A stretch of DNA of 64,000 bases from Vigna angularis (Eukaryota > Streptophyta > Magnoliopsida > Fabales > Fabaceae): positions 18,111,501 through 18,175,500 of the forward strand of contig NC_068975.1 of assembly GCF_016808095.1 (NCBI RefSeq). Direction: 5' to 3'. Positions 54,199-64,000 of the stretch are shown piece after piece. The notes beneath the pieces are model-generated. The model did not search any database. It was not told the DNA's origin and saw nothing but the letters and a program-made list of their open reading frames with translations. Position 1 is the first letter of the stretch. Each line of letters starts with the position of its first letter. The position numbers and the translations under genes are program-made.

Positions 54199-56930
54199 AT
54201 GGTCGGTCATCAAAATTAAGTATATGCCGAGGGTGCTTCCATCAACAGACCACCACTTTTTACTGGTGATAACTATGCCTTCTGGAAAGTCAGAATGGAG
54301 ATTTTTATGGGGTCTGATGACAGAGGCATTTGGGAAGTTGTACTAAATGGACCTTATATTCCTAAAAGAACTGTTGATGGTGTAGAAGTAGAAAAACCAT
54401 ACTTTAACTGGACTCCTGAGGAAAATAGAAGAGCCCAATTTGATATTAAGGCTCGCAATATTATTTCATCTGTTGTTGTACTTGATGAGTTTTATAGAAT
54501 TTCAGTTTGTAAGACAGAGCAAGAGATGTGGGAGGTCCTCAAAGTCACACATGAGGGTATTGATGATGTGAAACGCACAAGGAAGAGCACACTCATCCAG
54601 GAGTATGAGATGTTCAGAATGCAACCTGGAGAAACTATTTCTAATGTCCAAAAGCGCTTCACTCATATTTTGAACCACTTAACTGAGTTGGGTAAGACTT
54701 TTGACACTGATGAATTAAATGTAAAAATTCTGAAATCAATGGACAGATCTTGGCAACCAAAGGTGATAACTATCTCAGAGTCACAAAACCTCACACAAAT
54801 GTCGATGGCAATTCTATTTGGAAAGCTTCGTGAGCACGAGCTTGAATTGAAAAGATTAACTACGGAAGAGGATCAAGGAAGGAAGAAGACTCTTGCCTTC
54901 AAATCTGAAATTTCTAAGGGAAAAAGTTCAAAAAGAAATGATGATGGTGACTCTAATGATGAGAAAAACATGAGCCTCATGATACAAAGTTTTCCAAGTT
55001 CATGAGAGTAAAAGTAAAAGATAAGTACTGTGGAGAAAGAAAAGAAAACCAAGGTTCTCCATCAAGCATAAAGTGTTATGGATGTGGAGAAAGAGGACAC
55101 GTGAAAACTGATTGTCCTAAAAACAATAAAAGTGAAGAAAAGAAGGAAAGAAGGTTTCCAAAGAAGAAGAAGAAGGCTTACATAGCTTGGGAAGAAAATC
55201 CTTCAACCTCTTCAAACTCAAGTGAATCAGATGAGGAAGCAAATCTATGTCTAATGGTTGACTCAGAAGATGTTGGAAGCCAAGTAAGTGATTCTAGCTC
55301 TGAATCTAATGAGTTAGATTTGGAAAAAGCATTCTTTGAATTAATGAATGAATCTGAAAAACTTGATGTTGCACACAAGAAACTAAAGAAAGAACATAAT
55401 TAGTTGAAATTAAAATATGAAAAAGTATTAGATGAAGAAGTAGTTTTAAGAAACAAAGTAATCTTGAAACTAAATTGTCTGAATCTAATGCAATTGAACA
55501 ATTTGTTGAATGTTTATCTTGTAAGAGTTATATGTTTGATATTGACATACTTGAAAACTTACTTGCAAAGGCAACAAAGCCTAACTTGCGTGCTAAAACC
55601 AACTTTAAAAGAAGAAATGTTAATAAAAACATGCATCATAACAAAAAGTCTAAAGTTAAGAGAACTCGTAGAGTTTGGATTGAAAAGGGGACTTTTGTGA
55701 GAAATAAGGTGCATGATGTCTGTTGTTTTTACTGCATGAAGCACGGTCATACATCAAACAAATGCAACATTAAACATTTTGGAATTCCAAATGGAAAATA
55801 TGCATGGGTGAAAACTATAAAATGATGCTTACTTGCATGAACTAACCCCAAGGACCCATAATGAGATTGGGGACCTAAATTTCTTGCTTAACCTGTTTTA
55901 TAGGAACCTACAAAGTCAAAGAAGTCATTGTGGAATCTTGACAGTGGTTGTTCAAGACACATGACTGGTGACAAGAAAAGGTTCATCTCTTTTGAGAAGA
56001 AGTAAGGTTTTGTGACATGTGGGGATAACAACAAAGGAAGAATTATTGGAACCGAAGACATTGGAGGAGGAAACACTTTGACCATTAAAGACGTATTATA
56101 TGTTGAAGGTCTCAAACACAACCTCCTAAGCATAAGTCAGTTATGCCACAAAGGTCTCAAGGTAACATTTGAAAGTGATAAATGTACTGTTTATTTTAAG
56201 AATTCCTTTGATGTTGCTCTGCAAGGTGTTAGGCATAATAATATTTATTTGATTGATATTGAAAGTGCATCTAGTCATGGTATAACGTGTTTTGTTGCTA
56301 AAGAGGAAAATCATTGGTTATGGCATAAAAGAGTTGCAAGCATTCATATGCAACATCTAAATAAACTGATTTCAAAAGATCTTGTAATTGGATTGCCTAA
56401 GTTAAAGTTTGAAAAAGATAAATTATGCTCTGCATGTCAAAAAGGAAAACAAACAAAATCTTCTTTTTCATCCAAAAGCATGATCTCTACATCAAAACCT
56501 TTAGAAATTTTGCATATGGACTTGTTTGGTCCATCTAGAATTAAGAGTTTTGGTGGGAACTATTATGCACTTGTAATTATTGAAGACTATACTAGATTTA
56601 CTTGGACCCTCTTTTTAACCTTGAAAAATGAAGCCTTTAAAGCATTCAAAACTTTTGCAAAACGTGTTCAAAATGAAAAAGACTTGAAAATCAAAATGTT
56701 GAGAAGTGATCATGGTGGTGATTTTCAAAATGAATCCTTTGAAAAATTTTGTGATAAGTATGGAATTACTCATAATTTTTCTGCTCCTAGAACTCCTCAA
56801 CAAAATGGAGTTGTTGAGAGGAAAAATAGATCATTAGAAGAATTAGCTAGGACTCTTTTAAATGAATCCAATGTACCTAAATACTTTTGGGCTGATGCAG
56901 TAAGTACTGCTTGTTATGTTCTAACAGTTT
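54199..56930 (+). pseudogene. Ty1/copia Gag-protease-integrase remnant
   Basis: ATG at 54199 is followed by a TAA after six codons (54217), then a long Gag frame to 55005 with RPPLFTGDNYAFWKVRM, VLNGPYIPK and TRKSTLIQEYEMFRM. A frame change leads to the zinc knuckle CYGCGERGHVKTDC (55074-55115). Further breaks follow (55401 stop, a frame change near 55450, 55825 stop). The protease active site LDSGCSRHM is at 55937-55963, and a stop at 56006 follows. From 56012 an open frame contains the pre-integrase region, the integrase zinc finger and the DDE core: HMDLFGP, LRSDHGGDF and QNGVVERKNR, all three acidic residues present. The frame ends after FWADAVSTACYVL; reverse transcriptase and RNase H are missing. 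The Gag suggests the SIRE/Maximus side of copia (inference). Confidence 0.85.
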
Positions 56931-57453
56931 GTACTTCATCCTCTCACACCTTCTCAAGTGAAAGGGGATCAAGCACAAATGACAAAGAAAATAGAAAAAG
57001 AAAGAGAAAAAGAAGAAGGTAAAAAAAAAATAAAAGATACCTTTTGTTCAAAGTGTCAAAGCATGATGCACAAATCTCAAGAATGCCCCAACAAGAAAAT
57101 TATGATGTTAAGGGCCAAAAGCTTGTGTAAAAGTGTAAAGATCTTCTTGCCATCTTCCTCTAGAAGCATGGCAAGAAAAGACCTAAAGAATCCTTCTGTC
57201 GGGAATAAAATTTTCAAGAAAAGTGCTCCTACTTTCCAAGACCTTAATCATTCATTTGAATTAAGGTGTATCCTTATTGGGAGTTATATCCTTCACATAC
57301 TCACTATTATAACACTTGTTCTAACTTGTTTTATAAAATGGGTATTTAACCCTGGTGGAAAAATAAGGAAGAATTAAAGATTATGAAGAAAAAGAAGTTC
57401 TCTTTAGCCCATGTTGAAGATTTGAGGATAAATCCTTTTCAAGAGGGAGGTGA
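56931..57453 (+). other. tail of the gypsy interior
   Basis: Resumes after the copia break. The translated frame at 56958-57377 is Lys/Glu-rich and includes a second knuckle-like CSKCQSMMHKSQEC, then a hydrophobic end. This could be the spacer after protease or a separate small frame. It ends with the polypurine tract beside the 3' LTR. Confidence 0.4.
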
Positions 57454-58375
57454 TGATGGCATACCCCTAGCCATGACCTAACACATTCATGAAGAGTTAG
57501 AGACATCTATGAAAGATTGACCTATACTCCTTCTCTTGGGCCATCTTAACCCATCATGAAGATTTAGTAAAGTAAGAATAATTTTGGGCCTTGTATTATG
57601 GACCAAGTAATCTAAATTTTATTTGGGCTTTGTATTATGGACCTAGTAGTATAGGATTTCAATATGGCCTTGTATTATGGTCCATTTGCAATAAGATTTT
57701 GACCAAACAAGTCAACAAAGGGTCAAGGCCCAAAGTTGACTATGCTTGGACATCCAAAATGGGTGTGTTGACCAAGGAGTCAACATTTTGGCTAAGCTTG
57801 GAGGACAAGGGAGCAAGATTTCATCTAAGGCACGTGGAAGCTTCCCACCGGAGAGTTTTCCTCCTAGTTAGTGGTCATGTGTCACTCTAGGAATGGAGAG
57901 TTTTTCCATAGGTAGTGGCAACATGTCACTCTCTCATTTGAGAGAATTTTTGTCACTTGTCTCCCTCCTATTGGAGAGGATTTCTCCTTGTTCTCTAAGC
58001 CAACCAAGGTGACTCTTTTAGGTTAAAGTTTTTGCCCATTTTGAGACACCTTAGCCTATAAATAGAGGTGTTCTCCATCATGTAATCACCTTTGATTTAA
58101 AGTAACGTTATGTTGTCATTTTTGTGTTATACTACTCTTTTAAGGTCACCCTAGGCTAGAGCATCCGAAGTGGCCTCCTCTAGCCACCTTCCTCCAAGAG
58201 TTGGCCTAACCTCTCTTAGAGAATCCTTAAACACATCTTCAATCATCATATATCACTCCCAAACCACAACTCATTCAACATTTTACACCGCCATAAATTT
58301 CGCACATCATTACCTCCATGAACATGGTTTGGTTGCTTCTAGACGTGGCTTATTGTAGCCATAGCATTGCCATCA
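57454..58375 (+). repeat. 3' LTR of the gypsy element
   Basis: 922 bp, TGATGGCATACC to TTGCCATCA. It has the same CCTATAAATAGAGG phrase as the 5' LTR. Confidence 0.85.
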
Positions 58376-59470
58376 AAAACTCATTGTCTAGATTATACAT
58401 TTTCAAAAGGTTTATATATTGAGACACTCCTACTTTCAATTTGAATCTGACGAGCATGAAGTTGTGGACCCCGTTTGAACTTATTTAGTTCAAATCTTGC
58501 CAATTTGTTCTCCTATACATGGAGTAAGAAAGTATAGATTATTTTTATCACTTAATTTATATGTAGGTCAAATTATTATAAACTTTATATTTTTAGTTAT
58601 ATTCTCCAAACAAAGAATAAAAGAAAAACACTTAAAAGATCTAGACAAAAAAAATAAAATATTTTTAAACAATAAGAGATAAATATATAATAACGACCCG
58701 TTATTTATCTTAAGCTTTTTCATCCATATTTAAAAAATGGTATAACACAAAACTCGTTTATTAAACAGAAATAACATGAATAAGTGAAAAAGCAATGCGT
58801 GTACTACTAATCTTTCCATGAATTTAATCATCTTATGTAATTATAAGATAATAAAGTAAAATGATATAAATATTGTTAACATAATTAGCTTCATCGTGCT
58901 GTAGTCAAAACACTCATTCACCTCACTACAGTGACACTCCCTTCGTACAATATTTGTCCTTTCCTCATTTCCCTTCGTACATATTGACCTTAAAAGTCAT
59001 GTTAAATGCCAATAATTAATTTGTGAAAGATAACTTTACATTCTAACTTGTTCTGGGAAATGAATAATAGCAAACAAACACAGTCATCACAAACATATTT
59101 ACCTTTCTTCTACAACTTTTTCTTCTCAATTTAACTTCTCTATGCACCTCTTTACTTTCATTTTACACCTCTAAAATTTCAACAACAAACTTTCAAATAT
59201 TAATTAAAAATTTTACAAATTTGGAAAATTGTTAAAATCTTAATCGATTTTCGAAAGCTTTTGAGAGTGGATTAAATATTTTTTTAAACAGTTTTCTTAA
59301 GATTTTCTCTTAACTTTTATTTTAGTTTAATTTTTTATTTTTTATTTAATAATAATATTAATAATATTATTATAATTATTATCATTAATAAAAAATAAAC
59401 TAAAATTTTAAAAAATAAGATCAAATTTCAAAAATCGATTAAGTAAATTTTTTAACCGATTTTTCAGTTA
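58376..59470. other. AT-rich intergenic DNA
   Basis: No gene. Near 59340-59390 there is an (ATT)n/(AAT)n-like microsatellite; around it CGATTAAG and AACCGATTTT words recur. The same kind of sequence continues after the solo LTR at 62880, showing that the LTR split one repeat region. Confidence 0.5.
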
Positions 59471-60004
59471 AGTAATGTAACACCCCGATTTAGGCGTTAC
59501 AATTTATTTTCCACAAGAATACATACCTAAATTTTTTTTAACACCAACATAATATTAAGTTCTTTATTACAACACAAGTCTTCTGAAAATAAAATTCCAC
59601 ACAGTTAATAAACTTCTGAAATTTAAAATTTCGCACAGTTCGGAAATTCAAACATAGATTTATTTTAGAAATTCCCCATGTCTCCTTTTTCCCACATATC
59701 TCTCATCTTCTAAGCATGTCCAGAACCATCTGCTAATTCATCTGATATAGTTTCTGCTCCCGTATAATATCACACATTATACGATCATTGCATTCACATG
59801 CACAAAAACAAACAGTAGGGTGAGCTAACCGATTCAAGAAATATACATCATCCACAATCTTACTAACATCACAAATGTGGCAATCAGTCAAATACATGCA
59901 TCTTAAACATACTCAAAAACCAACTATTACACTGATACTTTAGAATATTTCTCCAGTCAAAATCATCAGTCGATTTACTCGAGTTAATACAACATATTAG
60001 TAAT

Positions 60005-60510
60005 CTGCCTACTTACCAAAGCACAGCAGTCAACCATCCTTCTGTCTACTTACCAAAGTAGTATAACCATGATATACTGATTACTTACCAAAGTAATCTA
60101 ACAAGGTGATTTTTTTATTATCTACTTACCAAAGTAGTACAACAAGGTGATATTGTCTACTTACCAAAGTAGCACAACACAAGATCTTCTGCCTACTTAC
60201 CAAAGTAGCACAAACCAAGTTCTTCTGCCTACTTACCAAAGTAGCACAAACCAAGTTCTTCTGCCTACTTACCAAAGTAGCGCAGCAAGACAATACTGTC
60301 TACTTACCAAAGTAGCACAGTATAGTTAATCTGCCTACTTATCAAAGTAGCCCGATTTATATCATTCTTTTTATCTCTTCATTCATCATCTCATCTTGCC
60401 TACTTATCAAAGTAGCGCAAATCACCCTGCTTACTTACCAAAGTAACGCAGACCCAACATCTACTCGCCTACTTACCAAAGTAGCGCAAACCAACATCAT
60501 TTACATTATT
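60005..60510. repeat. array of CTACTTACCAAAGTAG hairpins
   Basis: About twelve copies of the 16-mer CTACTTACCAAAGTAG (some CTACTTATCAAAGTAG or TTACTTACCAAAGTAA) spaced about 35-60 bases apart, the central ones as an exact 36 bp tandem (GCACAAACCAAGTTCTTCTG between hairpins). A further copy lies near 60746. Compensatory changes such as TTACTT with AAGTAA keep the pairing. Confidence 0.85.
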
Positions 60511-60839
60511 TCAACAAATTATTCATAATCAACCACAACCCATCCAAAACTAATCATACTCAACAAGCATAAGAAAACCGGTGAACTTTTCTCAATTCCC
60601 TTACCAATGTAGTACAAATTAACCAAATTACATTTTCCTAACATATTATTCATAACCAATCACATGCCATCTCAACCACTAATCCCAAACCAATCATGCT
60701 TAACAAGTACATAATCACCAATCAACATATCTCATTTCAATTTTACCTACTTACCAAAGTAGCACAAATTAACCAAATTATCTTTTTCAATATATTATTT
60801 ATTGACGATCTGAACCAATCAAACAAATCAACAACATGT

Positions 60840-61800
60840 TTAGATCATATGGTAAGCTTTTCAGTCCAATCCAATGGTTAATGAGGCGGAAATCATCAAT
60901 TTTGTATAAATGATCCAAAAACATAAATTAAACAGTATTGAGATCCCTGAGAAGATACGAAATTAATATATCTAAATCTGTAACTCCGATCTAAAATCCG
61001 AACGGTCGAAGTATTCCACTATCTCTTAGGAACAACATACTAAATATTCAGGGTAATCCAACGGCTAACTAAGTAGATATGGAGGTTTTACCGAGGCAAC
61101 TCCGAGACAGAAATTTAAGTGATTCTCGGTTTAACTCAAAATGCGGAATTAATTCCTCTAAGCACAGATATCCAATTCCAAATCTGAACGGTCCAAATCA
61201 CCTAATATGTCTTATGAACTACATACTAAAGTTTGGGCTCAATCTAACGGTAGATGAAATATATATGAAATATTTACCATGATAGCTTAAGAACAGCAAT
61301 ACAGTGTTCATCCGATTGTTTCACACTTTCGAAATTTCTTTCTCTAAACATAGACCTTCAATTACCAATCCGATCGGTCCAATTTTATTAATATGTCCTA
61401 AGAATCATATATCAAATTTTGAGGTTGATCTAACAGTCCCATGAGTCAGAATCTATACTTTACCAAGGGAACTCAGTAATAGAACTGCAGGGGTAATTAA
61501 CTCACTCAAACATGCAGGATATATATCTCCAAGTACAGACTACTAATTACAAATCCGAACGGTCAAAGTGTATTAATATTTCTTAGGGATCATATATCAA
61601 ATTTTGAGATTGATCTAACGGTCCAATAGGTAAGAATCAATATTATACCGAGACAACTCAGTAACAGAACTACAGGGGTAACTAATTTACTCAAACTTGC
61701 AGTATTTATTTCTCCAAGTACAGACTTTTATTTTAAAATCCGAACGGTCAAAGTTTAGTAATAGGTCTTAGGATTCACATACTAATATTTTAGCTAAATC
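60840..61800. repeat. 185-186 bp tandem units in the solo LTR
   Basis: The marker CCGAACGGTC (or variant) falls at 61000, 61186, 61372, 61557 and 61742, a period of 186, 186, 185 and 185. Each unit also has ATATATCAAATTTTGAG-type and CTAACGGT words, TTACCGAG.CAACTC and CTCCAAGTACAGA. Units are clearly diverged. Confidence 0.8.
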
Positions 61801-62458
61801 CAACGGTGAAAACAATTAATAGAAAATTTTCACCACAGTAACTCGAAAATAAGAAATTATAATCATGAAAACCAAATTTTACACAAGTCAATATATAACT
61901 ACCATTACCAAATTTTAACACATTCATACTCATATTCATGATCATAATCAAGAAAGGATTAGCTCCCCTACCTCTTCTCCTTGCAAGAAATTCTTCACTC
62001 TTGATACCTCTAGACCACCACCTTTGCTTGTTTTCACTTTCAATTTCAAAGAAAATTCTAACTTAAATCTCTCTTCTTCAAAGAGAGCAATTCCTCTCCT
62101 CCTTGCTAGACCAAGTCAGTCTCCACACTTAGAACACTTAGGATTTTCGTTCACCTCCCACCAAGGACCTCTCTACTCTCTCCCAAAACTCCAAATCTGA
62201 TTTGGAATTAAAAGAAGATGCCTTAGACAACAAAGGACCTATGCACTTGGTACTTAGCAATAATAAACAACCAATGAACCATCCTAAACCATTTTTTTCA
62301 GCCCTAAAACATGGTAGGAAAGTCTCCAAAGGTTCCAAAATGTTCTCCTAGTTCAGAACACAACCTACCCACTCCAAAAAAATCGCAACTTGTAAAAATG
62401 TACCTAAAATTAAGGTTGGACGCTAGCCCCTGGACAGCAACACTGTCACGTTTTCCCC

Positions 62459-62830
62459 AGCTCAATTAGACCCCTTCCCGAAGTCCAAAATATGGATATG
62501 AGTAGTCAAATTGAAGCTCTTTGAGTCTAGTTTCCAATGAAACAAGAATCAACTCAATTGGAGTTCGGTAGAGAGAGTAATCAGCAAAACAGTCATCATA
62601 GGTCAAAACTGAACATACCTGAGCGTGATTAACGTTTCCGAGTTTTAATAATTTTACTGCAGCTAGCCCGGTAGTCCAAAAATTTATATTTATATGTCCA
62701 ATTAAAGATATTTGAGTCTAGTTTCCAATAAAACAAGAATCAACTCAATTGATATTTTCTACAAAAAGTTATAATTAAAATAGTAAACCATGTCAAACCT
62801 GACAGCATTCCATTTTACATTATAACTTGA
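62459..62830. repeat. duplicated block with TTTGAGTCTAGTTTCC
   Basis: TTTGAGTCTAGTTTCCAAT occurs at 62520 and 62711, 191 bases apart, each followed by AAACAAGAATCAACTCAATT. A third copy of the core lies in the gypsy leader at 49630. Confidence 0.7.
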
Positions 62831-62879
62831 ACTTTTTACAACTTGGTAAATTCTTGAGGTTCTAGGGTCTTACAAGTAA

Positions 62880-63950
62880 ACTCTTTAACCATTCAAAACG
62901 ATTAAAGCTTTTTTAATTTTAGTTTATTTTATGCCTTTTATTTAATAATTAAATAAAAGTATAAAAATAAAATAAAATAAAAAATTTGACAAAAATAAAA
63001 AATCTTAATCAATTTTGAAAATCGTTTAATAAAAAATTTTAATGCGTTTTCGAAAGTCGGTTAAGTAAATTTTTTAATCAGTTTTCAAAAGCGATTAAGT
63101 TTTTTTTTTTAATTTTTTTCATTTTAGTTTATTTTTTTATTTAATAATAATAATATTATTATTATTATAGTAATTATCATAATTATAACTATTATTATTA
63201 TTAGCACTATTATTATTATTATTATTAAGTAAAATACAAAAAAAAACTAAACTAGAATTAAAAAGTAAAATAAAGAACCTTAATCATTTTTTAAAATCAG
63301 TTAAGGATTTCTTAACCGAGTTTCAAAATTTAGTTAAAAAATTGTTAGTTTCTGAAAATGGTTTAAAATTTTAACAATTTTCAAAATTTGTAAAATTTTT
63401 AACTGACTTTGGAAGATCGGTTGATTCTTGATAAAAAAAAAGTAGAGTTGAAATTTTGAAGGAATAAGAAGAAATAAAGAGGTGCAGGAGAAACACCCTT
63501 TCACTTACTCTAATTTTTAATTTATTTTTAATTTTATTTTTGTCTCTAAATTATCTTATTAAAGTTTGTTAAAACATATCATGATCTCTCTAATGGGTTT
63601 GTTTTTGTTTAGCGTGTATAAATTTGAAGAATTCAACCTTCTAAACATTGAGATTGATGAAGAGATCATTAGCTAAAATAAAAGCAGAAAATAAATTTGA
63701 ATTTAAAAATGGAACCGTAGAAAATCTACACGTATAATCCCATCCACACACTTACTCTTTCACTTTCACAACGTGGATACATGCGAATAAAATCTAGAAC
63801 GCATAATTAATATCTATAGATATTTACGTGGATTCGGATAGTTAGTATTTTAATACCAAATTTTAAACGGGTCGGATGGATATTATATTATTTAACCTGC
63901 TAAAATTTTAAAATTATGTTTTTATCTCTAAGTTTAAATTAAGTTTTATT
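62880..63950. other. AT-rich intergenic DNA with (ATT)n
   Basis: Continuation of the region before the solo LTR. Microsatellite-like ATTATTATT runs at 63140-63228. No gene. Confidence 0.5.
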
Positions 63951-63955
63951 CTTCG

Positions 63956-64000
63956 GTTAAATATGTTTTTAGTTCCTCAACTATCAAGCATTTTTGGGTT
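63956..64000. mobile_element. start of a Mutator-type MITE, cut by the window edge
   Basis: GGTTAAATATGTTTTTAGTTC matches the terminal sequence of the MITE at 39191 with one or two changes. Only the first 45 bases are inside the window. Confidence 0.5.

Larger units (their letters stand above)
48466..58375 (+). mobile_element. degenerate Ty3/gypsy retrotransposon with a nested copia fragment
   Basis: LTRs at 48466-49419 and 57454-58375 are about 90 percent alike by eye. The 3' LTR begins TGATGGCA and ends TGCCATCA. Flanks AAAAG and AAAAC differ at one base. An initiator-Met primer site follows the 5' LTR, and AAGAGGGAGG precedes the 3' LTR as polypurine tract. The interior holds a broken gag, a protease piece, a copia fragment and a short tail. 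The polymerase of the gypsy element is missing. Confidence 0.8.
59476..62874 (-). repeat. 3.4 kb solo LTR (copy D)
   Basis: Plus strand begins TGTAACACCCCGATT and ends AGGGTCTTACA. The perfect 5 bp duplication AGTAA lies at 59471-59475 and 62875-62879. A stretch near 59784-59831 (ATCATTGCAT..AGTAGGGTGAGCTAAC) resembles copies A and B, so it is a relative of those LTRs in the same orientation. No internal domain flanks it. It contains two tandem arrays and a duplicated block. Confidence 0.82.

Noticed and set aside
60005..60510. CRISPR-like regular repeats
   Set aside because: Plant nuclear LTR context; spacers are repeated and not unique, and no cas genes are present.
62138..62338. 66-codon minus-strand frame
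   Set aside because: Inside the solo LTR, no family resemblance.

Overview
This window is nuclear DNA of a plant. The genes have plant introns and belong to plant families: a vacuolar NHX exchanger, a DIR1-like lipid-transfer protein, a UGT79/91-type glycosyltransferase, an SHV3-like GDPDL and a PP2C remnant. Intergenic DNA is AT-rich and full of nested retrotransposons and MITEs. The style of the repeats suggests a legume, perhaps Phaseoleae (Vigna/Phaseolus type); this is inference from memory, without any search.

Layout. 1-16.8 kb is transposon territory. It holds an LTR end (1-340), a 2.6 kb LTR-like repeat (462-3075), an AT-rich stretch with a mini-CACTA element (5297-5914) and a 166 bp hairpin (6592-6757), then a second copy of the LTR-like repeat (7654-16822). 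That copy is split by a 7.06 kb LTR retrotransposon (8558-15619, minus strand). The retrotransposon has near-identical LTRs, a 5 bp target duplication, a tRNA-Asp primer site and an intact Athila-like gag-protease, but no polymerase. Where pol should be it carries about ten evenly spaced GCGC hairpins.

17-25.4 kb is a gene island: a decaying glycosyltransferase (+), a DIR1-like lipid-transfer gene (+) and a complete 14-exon NHX4-type exchanger (-, 527 aa after splicing by eye). 26.6-40.7 kb is again mobile DNA: a hAT-type MITE; a PP2C pseudogene whose intron holds a 2.35 kb CACTA element built of palindromic tandem repeats; two related LTRs in opposite orientation, one a clear solo LTR with a GTACC duplication; and an LTR remnant holding a hAT element (8 bp duplication) that itself holds a Mutator-type MITE (9 bp duplication).

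43.2-47.6 kb is a nine-exon GDPDL gene (+) whose last exon seems frameshifted, so the GPI-anchor tail is lost. A 320 bp tandem duplication follows it. 48.5-58.4 kb is a degenerate Ty3/gypsy element with LTRs and an initiator-Met primer site; it contains a truncated Ty1/copia element. 59.5-62.9 kb is a 3.4 kb solo LTR with a perfect 5 bp duplication and two internal tandem arrays.

The genes do not form a pathway. The most unusual theme is that several LTRs, and the polymerase-less element, carry different short palindromic cassettes (GCGC/TTCGC, CGCTTAAGCG, ATAATCGATTAT, CTACTT...AAGTAG). In at least two copies of one family they sit at what looks like the same place. All exon joins, target duplications and repeat periods were read by eye from the sequence.
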